Of a DNA stretch of 60,000 nucleotides, positions 1 to 11,500 are shown piece by piece. Position 1 is the stretch's first letter. Every line of letters starts with the position of its first letter. A program made the position numbers and the translations under genes. The notes beneath the pieces are model-generated. The model did not search any database. It had not been told where the DNA came from and saw only the letters and a program-made list of their open reading frames with translations. This DNA comes from Membranipora membranacea (Eukaryota > Bryozoa > Gymnolaemata > Cheilostomatida > Membraniporidae). The stretch spans positions 11,286,001 to 11,346,000 of the forward strand of contig OU612075.1 in the NCBI GenBank assembly GCA_914767715.1, read 5' to 3'.

Positions 1-224
1 AGATGTCTGAAGAAAGCTTTATGTAGTGTTGTAAGCCGTTCATAATAATCACAGCAAAAGCATGACTAATAGCTATATGTTTTATCATGGTATAGTCTCT
101 ATTTCCGCAATTATCACCTAAAATCCATAGCATAGTGGTTAAGATCGTGGACTGTAGTGCACTAGGTCTAGGTCGCAGTATTTTGACCATCACTCTAGTA
201 GTTGAGACTCGTACATATAAGTGT

Positions 225-295
225 AGGGGGTTTCGATGCGTAGGGTAGGTATAGGGGTTTTCGAGGGTAGGGTAGGGGTAGGGGGTATCGTACAA
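225..295. repeat. TAGGG-rich minisatellite
   Basis: Degenerate repeats of GGGTAGGGTAGGGGTAGGGG type on the + strand. It resembles interstitial telomere-like sequence but is irregular, so simple G-rich slippage is equally likely. Confidence 0.6.
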
Positions 296-420
296 CCCCC
301 CTGAATGATTCAACATCTATTTATTTGAAGTTACAATTGAGGATTATGGGATTAGGATGAGGGAACTCTATGATTTGTTTTGTCTGCTAATTGAATGCTG
401 TCATTTACATGACTATAACC

Positions 421-468
421 TAGCCTGGGCAGGCTTTCTGGGGTGGGTGGGTGGGGGTGCCCAGGCTA
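421..468. repeat. 11-bp hairpin with a G-quadruplex-type loop
   Basis: TAGCCTGGGCA (421-431) is perfectly inverted as TGCCCAGGCTA (458-468). The loop holds four G runs separated by single T residues (440-457), the textbook G4 pattern. It ends 28 bp before the exon 2 acceptor of the SLC16-like gene. A role in splicing is speculation. Confidence 0.6.
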
Positions 469-496
469 ACTATAACTTTGTCTTTCCTTTTTATAG

Positions 497-2010
497 TGCC
501 TTTGATAACTCTATTGATGAGAGTTGTGGGGTGCCGTGTTATAGCAGCTATTGGAGCTGTGCTGGGTCTACTTGGTATAATCTCCTCAGCGTTCGCTACA
601 AGGTTATGGCAGCTAGTCCTATCCTACAGTTTAGTAGCAAGTAAGTCCCATTATGAGTAGAAACATATGATTAGCCAGGCGGGGATGTCAATAAAACTAG
701 TGAAAGAATGGCTGACTGTTTGGTGCTTACATTCCCATAGGGATAATCGCAGGGAGATCGGAACTATGGCATTGGCGACTCACACTTTTATAGCCTAGTA
801 AAAAAAACCTCCAACTCACCAGCTTAACTAACTAACTCTGATGCTAGGTTAGCAATGCTATGCTGGTAATATAAAAAATCCCTGAAGTCTTATTATGGGA
901 AGTCGCCGTACAGAAAAAAAAAACAATAGCAAACTTGTGTCAGCAGGGAGCCAAGTAACCGCTCCATGTCATTGTGCCTGCTTAAAAATTTATACTCTTG
1001 AGTCTAAACTGACTCATTCTCCATTTTTCCCAGGTATGGGATTCAGCTTCAGTTTCGTTTCAACCATTGGAGTCATTCCTCATTACCTACAGAAGCGAAG
1101 GGCTGCGGCATATGCTGGTATCGGATTAGGGGCTGGCATTGGGATTGCAGCGTATCCTGCAGCAGGCTCTTTCTTAATGGACAGTCTCGGATTCAAGTAT
1201 GCAATGCTCTCTCTAGGTACTGTATTGATATCTGTAGTGGCTGCAGTCATTGTATTCAAGCCGCAACTTCCCAAAGAGAAAGTGCAATCTTTCAAAGAGT
1301 TACTGACATCTTATGTTAGAACACTGAAGCACTTTGTAACAGCTTTCTTTTTGATCAACTCGCTATTTGCCATCGGTGGAAGGGCTGGAGTAGTTGTAAT
1401 CTCCTTTACTTATATTGCTAAGTACTTTGAATCCTCTGTTGCGGTTTTAGCATTCACTTTATACGGTATAGGTTTTTTAGTAGCTACACTAGGGTTTACT
1501 TTATATGCACTCAAGTTCAAAGCTAACTATCTGGTTCTTCACCTTGCCTTTAGTTTCGTATTGGGCATAGCTGTATTTATCCTCCCAATGATCAAAAATG
1601 AAATTGCATTGTATATAGCTTTTGCCATAGTTGGCTTCCTGATTGGAGCTGTGTTTGGTGTTAAAGGGAATCTCATAGTCCATCTATTCCCAATAGAAGA
1701 TATCGCCTATATCTATGGTTTAACAGAGGCCGCAGGAGGCGTTGGGTCATTAGTCATTCCCTTATGTGCTGGCTACATTGAGAGTGAGTATAGTAACGGG
1801 GCAGGATTTTACTTTGTTGGAGCCTGCAACATTTTTTCTAGCCTAGTGCTGTGCATAGCAGCGTTAATAAAACCTAAGCTCTGGCAGGACTACCGTAAGA
1901 GATGTCAAAATGCGTCACACAGTATTTCAGCTGGATTAAATGCGCACTTCATGAACACGATGGGTTTTCCGCCTGATGTAGGCATTTTATTACCATCCAT
2001 GAGTGGTTGA
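497..2010 (+). CDS. Monocarboxylate-transporter-like MFS protein (SLC16/MCT family), 3' two exons
   Basis: Two exons are visible: 497-640 and 1034-2010, joined by a GTAAGT donor at 641 and a CAG acceptor at 1031-1033. The phase (1+2 nt) joins LVA-S-MGFSFSF. The product is a hydrophobic multi-pass membrane protein of the Major Facilitator Superfamily. The R..GCR motif after TM2, the YLQKRRAAAYAGIGLGAG segment of TM4-5 and the IYGLTEAAGG segment near TM10 fit the SLC16 family, which carries monocarboxylates or related small molecules across the plasma membrane. The central cytosolic loop is short for the family. The first exon is not in the window, but its likely form is preserved in the decayed copy at 56751-59552. 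The C-terminal tail runs into sequence shared with the palindromic repeat at 3262-3322, so the last residues may not be conserved. Substrate cannot be inferred. Confidence 0.8.
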
Positions 2011-2816
2011 TAATGTAATGCCACTAACTCGCATTGAAGCCGCCTGAGCACAATATCAAGACCCATAGCTTAGTTGGTACTGTGTTCACTCAAAGATACT
2101 AATGGATCAGGTGTTTTATAATTATAATCATTTTTAAACAAGATTATGTGGTTGCCTTAATCACAGCTTTTCAATATTTTTGGTGGTGTAAGAGGACTCA
2201 TTTTTATTTTGGTATGTTCTTCAAGGTGGTATTCTTTTAATGTTACTGTGTTATTACAGAGAACTATCAGCTTTATTTGACACAAGTTATAATTTGGTAT
2301 CAATGCTTGTACTCAGGTTACCCTCTTGTTACACAAGGGGTTACATGCATGTAGAGTTATTGACATTGCAATAGGCAGTAGAGAGGACTGTTTGAACTTG
2401 GTTTTGATCAAATAAAAATATCAAAATACTGGAATTCTCAAACAGGAATCTAGATAACGCATTAAAACACATTCGAGGAAGTCCGTACCCTTAACTATTA
2501 GACCACTCCTGACTCCCTTAATGTGTTTACAAAATTCCAAAGCCAAAGACTACCAAACCAGCATGCAAAATATCACCCACTGTTGTCAAATCCGTTGCCT
2601 TTCCCGTCATTTTCGAAAGGTGGGATGTTCTTTTACTTTTCTAGCAGTAGAATAACCGACCACAAACAACCAATAAATGTAAATCTACATTAGCAGAGGG
2701 CTTGAATTTAAATTTAATTGAAATTAAATTGAATTTAAATGCAGTGTTCCGGAGGAAAATGTAGGCCTGGTGCTATTAACAATACTTAGGCCCCTGCCAA
2801 GTAAGATAAACCTTAA

Positions 2817-3000
2817 TCATAGATTGAATTGTCTATGGGAACCCCCACATGTGTGTATAACAGAAGAGGTATTCACCCGAGGGTGCTGGGGGCTGGAACA
2901 ATCAACCTTGAAAGCTCTCCCAGTGGGACACGAACCCACAACTCCTGCGGCACTAATCGTCTGGCAGTAAATAGCAAGCGCGCTGTTATCATAAATTAAA
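2817..3000 (-). repeat. SINE-like repeat, family 2, copy 1
   Basis: Read on the - strand, the block contains GTTGTGGGTTC (box-B-like), then GAGAGCTTTCAAGGTTGATTG and CCAGC..CAGCACCCTC. The same order of motifs occurs on the + strand at 11941-12085, including TGTGGGTTC, GAAGCTTTCAAGGTTGATTG, CAGCACCCTCTGG and ATACCTCTTC. It is therefore a dispersed repeat, probably tRNA-derived. The ends are approximate. Confidence 0.6.
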
Positions 3001-3261
3001 ATGTCTATGGGAAGTGCCATGTGTATATATGTAGTCTAGCTGCAAGCTATATTTACTCGTAGTTGGTGAACCAGAGTTTAGGTGTGCTTATGATTTGTGA
3101 TCGTAGTACACACCCAATAGTGAGTATTCTCATTCATTCATTTTCTATACATATAATTGCTATATATATATATACATACATATATAATTTATATGTTTGT
3201 GGATCAAATAAATTCATGCATTTATTTTAGTTTAAGCGCTCAAATCGCAGCGGGATAACAT

Positions 3262-3322
3262 GTAGTGGCATTTCATTATCAACCACTTTCCCCTCCAAGT
3301 GGTTGATAGTGAAATGCCACTA
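3262..3322. repeat. Near-perfect palindrome, 26-bp arms
   Basis: TAGTGGCATTTCATTATC at the left is inverted at the right, with an approximately 9-bp spacer rich in C and T. One arm matches the end of the SLC16-like gene (GTGGTTGATAATGTAATGCC at 2003-2022), including its stop codon. It looks like a MITE end or snap-back repeat. Confidence 0.7.
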
Positions 3323-3658
3323 ACAGCTATGCCGCCACAGTTTGAACACTTAAACTACAATTACATTCCATTCTCAATTTTTTTTAACTGCCTTCAAATT
3401 GCTGGTCAACATTCCGCCACCAATGATAAATTTCAAGCTAAATTGTTAAATTGCAAGCTAAAGTTAAATTGCAAAATTGCAAGCTTATCTGCCAATCTGT
3501 GTTTTGTTTTAGAATTGAAGTATAGAATGATTTTTGTATGTCCTGTAATTCTAATATTTTTACAGCACAGTATATTCTCATAAATGTCACTTGGATTCAT
3601 AGTAATATCTTATACTGTATTTACAGTTTGATGCTTATCCGATTATATTGAACTGAGA

Positions 3659-4768
3659 ATGAGAGTTCTAGCTCTTTTACTTCTGGCACTGGCTGCTGTC
3701 AATGCTATCAGGATTGAAAACCCCAAAGGTAGGTTACAGCGAGATCAAGTTTGATCCATTTTTCCCTTCGGCGTGTCAGTGGAGGAGGGGGGGGGCAATT
3801 CCAATGAGAGAATGGATCAAACTTGATCTAGGTTCCACCAATGAACTAAACCATTGGCTCATTGGTTCCACTTACAGCTCTTGATAGACAAGTCATCTAG
3901 AACTTCTTGATCAACCTTACCCCTCTCCATCTATATTTCCAACCTAAAGTATTGTTGTATTGCAGCATTGGCATCCAACCAAGAAATGAAACAAAAGTTA
4001 TTTCCATGTTTTGATGACACAAGTTAACTACCTAGGCTTTTGGTCATTATTATTCTTTTGGTTGGCTATGAAATTATATGTTTATTTTAATAAATCAAAA
4101 AGCTTTTAGGGACAACAGTAATATGTGGCGTTACATAATATACTCCTTTGATTGTCATTGTTATGATCCACCACTATGCGCATGTGCGAACTCTCAAAGC
4201 ACGTTCGTCCCTGCAGCACAGGGCTTGAACTAATTCACCTAAACTGAGTACCCAAATGAGGAAAACAATGGAAACCCATAATTAAGAAATATTTGGGCCT
4301 AAATGGAACACTGGCTTTGATATCCCATAACCTTAAACTCTAGGAGTTGCCTTTTTTGATGAAAGGCAGCGCCACCATCACTGTGCTGCAGAGATAGGTT
4401 ATGTCACAAGGCTACCCTGCAGGCAGAGTGATGATGCACTGATATTTAACATCAAGTGAAATGATGGAATAGTGGTAAATAAGGGTGATAAAGAATAATA
4501 AATTAAGATTGAATACCTATATATTTGCCTGAACTATCTACTATATTTACTTGTAGAACGTATTATGAAGTTTTGCTCAATCAACCCACAACATCAATTC
4601 TGCCGAGCAAAAGCTGAACTCATTGGAAAGAGAGTTGTTATCAATGCCAAGGCACTAGAAAAGTTTTGCGATGCCAACCCGGATAAGTGCCATAGACGTG
4701 TATCACCATCTAAACCATTAAAGGTGATATCGAAAAAGGATTGGTCCAAGATCTTCGGAAAGAATTGA
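3659..4768 (+). CDS. Small secreted cysteine-containing protein, 93 aa
   Basis: Two exons: 3659-3728 and 4557-4768. The donor is AAAG|GTAGGT and the acceptor TTGTAG|AACG; the phase joins PK-E-RI. The product starts MRVLALLLLALAAVNA, a clear signal peptide with probable cleavage after residue 16, so it should enter the secretory pathway. The mature part of about 77 residues has four cysteines (CSIN, FCRAK, FCDAN, KCHRR contexts), which could form two disulfides, and a lysine-rich C-terminus ending KDWSKIFGKN. An AATAAA signal at 4839-4844, about 70 bp after the stop, supports a real transcript. A 5' UTR splice acceptor may exist near 3626. I do not recognise the family; a peptide hormone precursor, matrix protein or defence peptide are all possible. 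Confidence 0.65.
3742..3829. repeat. Inverted repeat in the intron of the small secreted gene
   Basis: AGATCAAGTTTGATCCAT at 3742-3759 is inverted at 3812-3829, flanking a G-rich loop (GGAGGAGGGGGGGGGC). The sequence just after it, CCAATGAACTAAACC, recurs at about 59943 near the right edge of the window. This is consistent with a dispersed palindromic element. Confidence 0.55.
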
Positions 4769-5538
4769 ACAAAAATGATTGGCTAAGTGAACCTACTCAC
4801 CTTTCATGCTAATGTAATCTGTTGTTCAATATGTGTTCAATAAATTGGTTAAAAGGTTGACACCATCTACTTTATCAATATACTACTTGAAAAGCCGCCT
4901 TCAGCGGAGCACCTCTGTATCTTCATCTGATTGATTGTTGCCAATAGGTTTGCAATTACCTTTGAAACAAAATTCTCAGTCTATTATAAAAAACCTTCCA
5001 AGAAGACTAGCTGATGACACTCACTAGTTAAATAATGCTTAAATAGCACTAAAATTTAAAACTCCTAGCAATTCACTCAGATTACTAGAATGTAAAATGA
5101 AAGTGTATGCATTGGCGGGCAAACAGAGCCAACAGCCTTTGGGCTCAGTGTGTCAATATTTACTGCATTTGAATAGAGAAAAAATAATGCGCATCAAATG
5201 GTAATTCAAGATCGCAAGATCATTTGAAACTTCAACTGTATTCTGTTTTAAAAAAAAATTTGAATAAGAAACCTAGAATTCATGGTCAATAAGTCTGTAT
5301 TTTATCGTATAAAGTAAAAATGGAAAGGCATTAAACCGTAGAGCCAATTTGATTCGAAAACCATGTTTGATACAACAGGAAACAATTCTGATGGCGGCCA
5401 ATAAAAGCTCACCATGTAATCTGAACTTTTGCATATGAGATGCACTGTGTCTGATCAATGAACTTCATTGGTCTGATCTTGTTTATACTGAAGAAACTAG
5501 ACAAGACTTGATCCAGTTTATAATAAACTTTTGTTGGA
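4769..5538. other. Spacer between the small secreted gene and DIS3
   Basis: It contains the AATAAA of the secreted-protein gene at 4839-4844 and presumably the 3' UTR of DIS3 (minus strand). No other feature was recognised. I found no clear AATAAA on the minus strand close to the DIS3 stop codon. Confidence 0.4.
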
Positions 5539-8500
5539 TTATTTCTTTGTTTTTTGTTTCTTTCGTGGAGTTTTCTTAGTTGAGGCTTCCATAGGTTCAT
5601 TAGGGGTAGTTTTCCCATCTATACTCAAACCTTTGACCTAAAATACATATAGATGTGTATAATGCAAGCCATATGAAAGCATAAAAGCCAATGAATAAGT
5701 CTTCATTATGTAGAGGGTTGTCTCATCTAGAGTACAGGTACTGGGACCCATGGCACTCAATCCGTGCCCTATATCCATGCCGCCGGGATTCCACCTGCTT
5801 TCTTTATCGAAGAGGCAGAGTGGGATTTTTTTACTGCATGCAGGGTTCCGTTTCGAAAGGACCTGGCTAGGATGAATGGCGCGCCAGTACCAAATCAAGA
5901 ATGACTACCAGCGCTGGGAATTGAACCTTGACCTCACTGATATCAATTCCGCACCCTGGATAGGCCTATTCTGCTGGTGAATTCTTTTAAAAATTATTAG
6001 CCCATTCAACTATCATGTTATATCATTATCTATTTATATATGAGTGACATTCTGTAATTTCTGAAATTCTGCCAAGATTGAGTTTATATTAATCAAGAAG
6101 GTTGACTAAATGTCATAAATTTCACTCCTGTCTTCAAGCCTGTGTGAAACAACGAACCAATCTGTGTATATCATGCAACACTTGGTAAATGGTTGATCAA
6201 AATGGTTGATTAAAATTAGATGTTCTTATCACGCGCCACATCCCGAAGCATCGGCGGCAAAATATTTGTTGCTTTAATGGCAAGGCCGCAATATCTGCAC
6301 CAGGTTCCTCTCTGTTCGCAGGCAGGTAGGAGCACACCAACCATACCCCAGTAATCGATGGACTGCAGTGGGATTCCAACCCACAACCTTCAACACTTGC
6401 TGCCTCCTACACCCAAAGGATACAGCATTCTTACCTTAGGTTCGACGAGTTGTATTTTGAGTTTCTGATGTTGGATATTGGAGCTGTCCAGACTAACTTG
6501 TACGCTGACTGGGTCAAATATGTGGAAAGTGTGACCAGATACCGTCTGAGTACAGGCCTGATAACAAAACAAATCGAAAATAGAAATTAAATTTTACGAA
6601 AAAATAAACAAATTTGTAGAATAAACTACTATTCAGGTTGAATTTTCTGAAAACCAAATTGATATAAGTGCTTAAGGCTGTGGCATGTATAAGTGATCAA
6701 TTATGTAAATGCTGTTTATGAAGGCAAGGGCAAGAAGGCAAAGGTACAAGATATCACAGACATCTTAGACTTAACTAGATGTTTCTCTGATTTTGAGTTG
6801 CAGTTGTGCTTATCTCTTAGAGAATAAAACATTGCTTACGAAATATTAACTATGGCCAAGCACTCAGGGGTTCACTCTTGTAGCCAAGGCTCATAAGCTT
6901 GCTATTTTCAAACATAGAAAACCCAACACAAACAATGGGTTAAGCCTTTTATTTGATTCATGATTCTATAGTGTAACCGTAACAATGGAATCAGGGAATA
7001 GCGTAAAAGGCTTTATTTTGACAGACACAGGGCTCGCTAAATTAGTCAGTTCAGTCAGTTTCTAGGAATGCCCATATTATCAACTCCACTGAATGCATTT
7101 TTTATTTCTGTTTGCAGTTTTGTGAACAAGACTATTTCCCAGGCTATATTATTCACGCTAGTAGGAGCAGTCAATCAGATCAACGGAGATCAGTCTCCGT
7201 GTTGAGTGTTCTAACTGTAACAAGTTATGTTAATATTTCTGTTCCATGTGAATTTACTTCAGTGGCAAAGTGTAGAGTTTTGACCGCTACGTGAGTAGTC
7301 AAGCCAAGCCATCAACTCGGCACTTGACCACAAGCTCAAATTTGATTGATTTGAGAGGCTACAACCATAAATATGGCGGAGTTGACTTACCTCTTCATCA
7401 TAGACAGATTTGATATCTCCCGTATCCACATATAGAGTACCTTCTAATCCATACTTGGGTATCAAAACTACAACATAACATACAGCGATGTGAAATCAGG
7501 AGTGTAATAGGATTAGAAAGGGTGTATTTACCAAATACATAATTGCCGTATTTTTAGCCATTGAACTTCATCTAAGTTATGTGGTGAATTGTGAGATTGA
7601 AGTTGATACGCTAGCTATTTGTTCCCACATTTTTACTCTTGAATACCAGGAAATTTTCTCATCATTTCTGTGTCATTGTTGATAATTGGATGGGAAAATT
7701 TTAATAATGTATGAGAAGGTAGCTCAGTTGGTTAGAGCGCCTGCCCTTTAAAGCGCAAGCGTTGGAGGTCCTGGGTTCAAATCCCGCTGCAGTCTACTGA
7801 CTACTGGGCTCATATGACGCCCCAAGTATTCAGAAGAAAGTGTTTCAAAAACTTACTCTGCAAGGCGTTTTTGCGTACTGTGAGAACATATCCCTGTTCT
7901 AGCAGATTTCTAGATTTGAAGAACAGTTGAGTATGGAGTCCAACAGATGCCCGAGAAGCGTACTGTGCCATAACATGCCTGTGGTTCAGGTTGTTGCATA
8001 TATCCTGGAAGAAAATATATGAAATAGTTATGGGCACCTCAAGTCACAAAAGATTGTCAGAGTGTTATGACAATAAATGTGTGCATTGCAATGTGTTGCA
8101 AGACTTTTTGAGCTAAATGATATTCTAAAGTTCTGGATTTTGAAGCCAAGCTATGAGATTCACTATGAGAAGCCACCATGAGATTTCAATTGCGCCTATC
8201 CGTGGCTATGACATTGTCCTATTTCATTGATGCAATCAGCCAACACAAGCATTTGTTTTCAGCAAACTAATGAAGGGGTAGAGAACTTACAAAAGCTGGA
8301 CTGTATGGGGAAAATTGCACAATATTCGGATAACTACCTGTGTTTTATTCTTATCCAGTAGATCAGGGTATGAGGCGTCAGCCCCTATAGATACAGCTAA
8401 TAGCCTGTGTACCAACACATCTGCATATCTAACAACAACAAAGTTAAAGTGAAAACAACACTAAATAATAGCGTACTGTGACAGTTTCAAATAAAACCTT

Positions 8501-11500
8501 AAATGTTGTTATAATAAAATATTAATGTTGGCCGAAGAGATGGTAATTTTTTGAGTAGCTATTTATTTGTGTAGCCAAGAAATCAGACATAACCAGCTGT
8601 TGTAGATCCTCTGACAGCAAAGGAGTGCCACAATGAGCCATAGAAGAAGAAAGTTGGTAAAATAATTGAACCATACCTTCTAATCGGTGATGTGAAGTGA
8701 GTATAAATACTCATAGCTAAACCGTAATGGTAGAAATCACTCTCTGACATCAAACCGCTAGTGAAATATTTAGCTTGCATCATACACCTAGTAGTCAATA
8801 TTCTCAGCATAGTGTTAAAGTATGGGTTTTCTGCTATCACTGCGTTCTCTAAGGACACAGCTAGTGTTTTATTACTGGATACATCCATCTCGATACCCTG
8901 TAGAAACATAAAAGAATATGTATTTCAGTAAATCGCATTTCCACTATTTGCATTGACATTGAGTACATGATACACTATAACATAATAAATTATGTGTATC
9001 TGATCAATACAGATGATTTAACTCATGTAGCTGAAGCTTTTTGAGGAAAATTAATTCGACCAAAAAAGTCTAAAAATCTTATAATTCCTGTATTGTTGCC
9101 TAAAAGAATTCTTAAGATCTATCTATAATATCGATATTTTATTTTGGCTCGAAAAAATTCATTGCATATCTGAATTGGATCTGGTCATAGCATGTAGATA
9201 ATATAACAGTTTTGTGTAAGCAAAAGAGGTTATTTTTTTATTCCAAGCACTCCCGACAGGCTATCGAAATGATACTTTTGTGTCAGATATCACTCACACA
9301 ATGTGACAGTCTGAACAGATAGACTTTTACTACAGTCTGAGAACATAGACTAGTACTCACATAGGCCTTACAGACTGCAATCATAGGATCAAAGTTAGAG
9401 TAAGGTGGGAGAGGATGTCTACGTAACACAGCGCATTGTGAGAACTCATCAAATATCTTTTTAGCTACTGAGACATTAGCCAACAACATGAACTCCTCAA
9501 CCATTGAGTTTGTATCTCTGCAAAATAAATAGAAAGGTTAAAAATGTACTTATGGTAACTTGTGGTATTCGATTGTATTGGTCAACACATTCGGAAAAAC
9601 TATCTCTTGTTCCAAACTATTTCCTATCAAGTAATGTTGACTGTTTAGTTGTTATCAATCTAGACCAAATTTGAACATAACTCCTCAACCATTGAGTTTG
9701 TATCTCTGCAAAATAAATAAGAAGGTTTAAAATTTGCTAATAGTAACTTGTGGTGTTTGATCGTATTGTTTGCCACATTTGAAATAAGTAGCTTTTGGTC
9801 ATAGTTTTTAACAACATTTGAAATAACAATCTCTCTATCTAGACAACTTCTTGCCATGTACTTTTAACAGCTAAGCTGTTATCAATCTGCTGAACTGTTT
9901 AGCCCTCATATCTTTTTTCTGTTGTTGTTTTGTGACATGACCCCACATTCCTACAAACACCTTATAGACATTTCTATTCTATATATAAACTGGACTTCAG
10001 CATGCAAGTGTTGATGGTGGTGAATCCTACTGCAGACCAATGACTGCTGGGACTTGTTGAATCCCAAGTGTAGTCTGACCTGCCTACAAACTGAGAGCAA
10101 ATTGGCGCAGACATGGCGGCCTTGTCCTTAGGGCACAAACTATTTCGCCACTGAGGTGAAGGTGCGTGACTAAACCTTGCGATTTTAACCAAAAATTTCT
10201 ACCAACGCACCTTTGCTTTTTTTCCTGTACTTGTATTGGGTCATGTGTCTCACTGTCAACCTCAAATCTAATCTCAGGGGAGGACAAGGTGAGCGCCCCG
10301 GCTTCTATCCTCTTAGCCTTTAGTTTTTTAGCTAAATCATTAAGTCCTCTGAGACTTTGAGCTATGTCGTCATTTCGTGTTTTATCGTCTATGATATTTT
10401 GAGCAGCTTCATATGTTAAAGATGCCTAAAAGTAGAAAGAAACTGGTTTTAACTCTTCTCAACATTAAAATAAGCAAACTGACAGTAATATATCGACTCT
10501 TCCAAATTTTCTATTCAGTTATTTAGATGTACAGGACAATAGAAGTCTATCAGAACATCATTGTTTGCCAGTGAGCGAAATATCTGAATTTCAAAATATT
10601 GTCAACAAACCATAGATGAGTTCAATATTCACAAGAGAAAAAAATTGCAATTTTGCACATGCTCAAATAGATAAATTTGTCATTAGCTAACATTTACTCA
10701 ACCGCCTTGCTATACATAAACTTCCACCTTGGTCCGTGAAGATTGGTGTTAGCTTATATTAGGTCTCTCCCAAACTAGTTTAACAAAACTTCTAGCTAAT
10801 ATTTATTCTGCTAGGGCAGTAGGCCACTGCTACATCATAACTCCGTCATACAAGCAGAAAATCTCCAACTGATATTCAGGTATAACTAGCCAGTCGTGGG
10901 TTGCTCCCTCCCCACAACAAAGCTTGTCAAGACAGGCTAAGGCGCAGAGTAGTAAGCTACTGTTCAGCTATAACCCCATCATACAAGCATAAGATCTCAA
11001 ACAGACATTCAGGTGATACAAACCTTTGACTTGATGATACTTTTAGTGAACTGCACATTTACAGTTTCAGCATCGGGAGTTATCTCCCAGATACATGAGA
11101 AGGCGAGCCTCTCTACGTTACTCCTGAGGGAGCAGAGGTTAGAACTGAGCAGCTCCGGTACCATGTCTATTCTCTAAAATAAGAGAATGAAAATACCTGG
11201 TGATAAATATAGTGAGTTAGGATATAATAGCATCAGGTACTATGAAAATTTTCTAAAAAATGAGATAATGGCGGAGAACGGAAAATAAAACTCAAGAGGT
11301 ATGATATTTCTATGTTATGTTTTGGTGAGATAACAGAAATGTAACACTCCTCCTGAGATTTTTAGTGTGTATACGAACTTACATGTCCAAAAACAAACAA
11401 CATCAATACGGAAAAGTTAATAGCATAAGGTCATCACTGATATATCGGTCGATATGTAGTTGCGAGTTCGGAGTAATCTGCTCCTTGACAATATGTGACA

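Larger units (their letters stand above)
1..496. other. Upstream/intronic sequence of the SLC16-like gene
   Basis: No coding exon is recognisable here. The first exon of the SLC16-like gene, expected to carry the RPDG-type start of TM1, is not present and presumably lies left of the window. The stretch holds a weak tRNA-like block around 121-180 (box-A-like TAGTGGTTAAGATCG), a TAGGG-rich minisatellite at 225-295, and a hairpin with a G-rich loop at 421-468. It ends in the splice acceptor at 493-496. Confidence 0.5.
2011..3658. other. Intergenic spacer with SINE-like and palindromic repeats
   Basis: No exon was recognised. A possible polyadenylation signal AATAAA for the SLC16-like gene lies near 2410. 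The spacer holds a - strand SINE-like copy at about 2817-3000, an AT-rich block near 2705-2745, a short (TA)n run near 3161-3175 and the palindrome at 3262-3322. Confidence 0.5.

Noticed and set aside
7085-7265. CCACTGAA / TTCAGTGG terminal inverted repeat of the dispersed repeat
   Set aside because: The other two copies do not carry it in the expected orientation.
7711-7795. A functional tRNA gene
   Set aside because: Boxes A and B are good, but the acceptor and anticodon stems do not pair and the downstream sequence matches SINE copies.
10084-10360. Separate small genes in and near DIS3 exon 13 on either strand
   Set aside because: They are shadows of the exon 10211-10425, which reads in the DIS3 frame and splices in phase.
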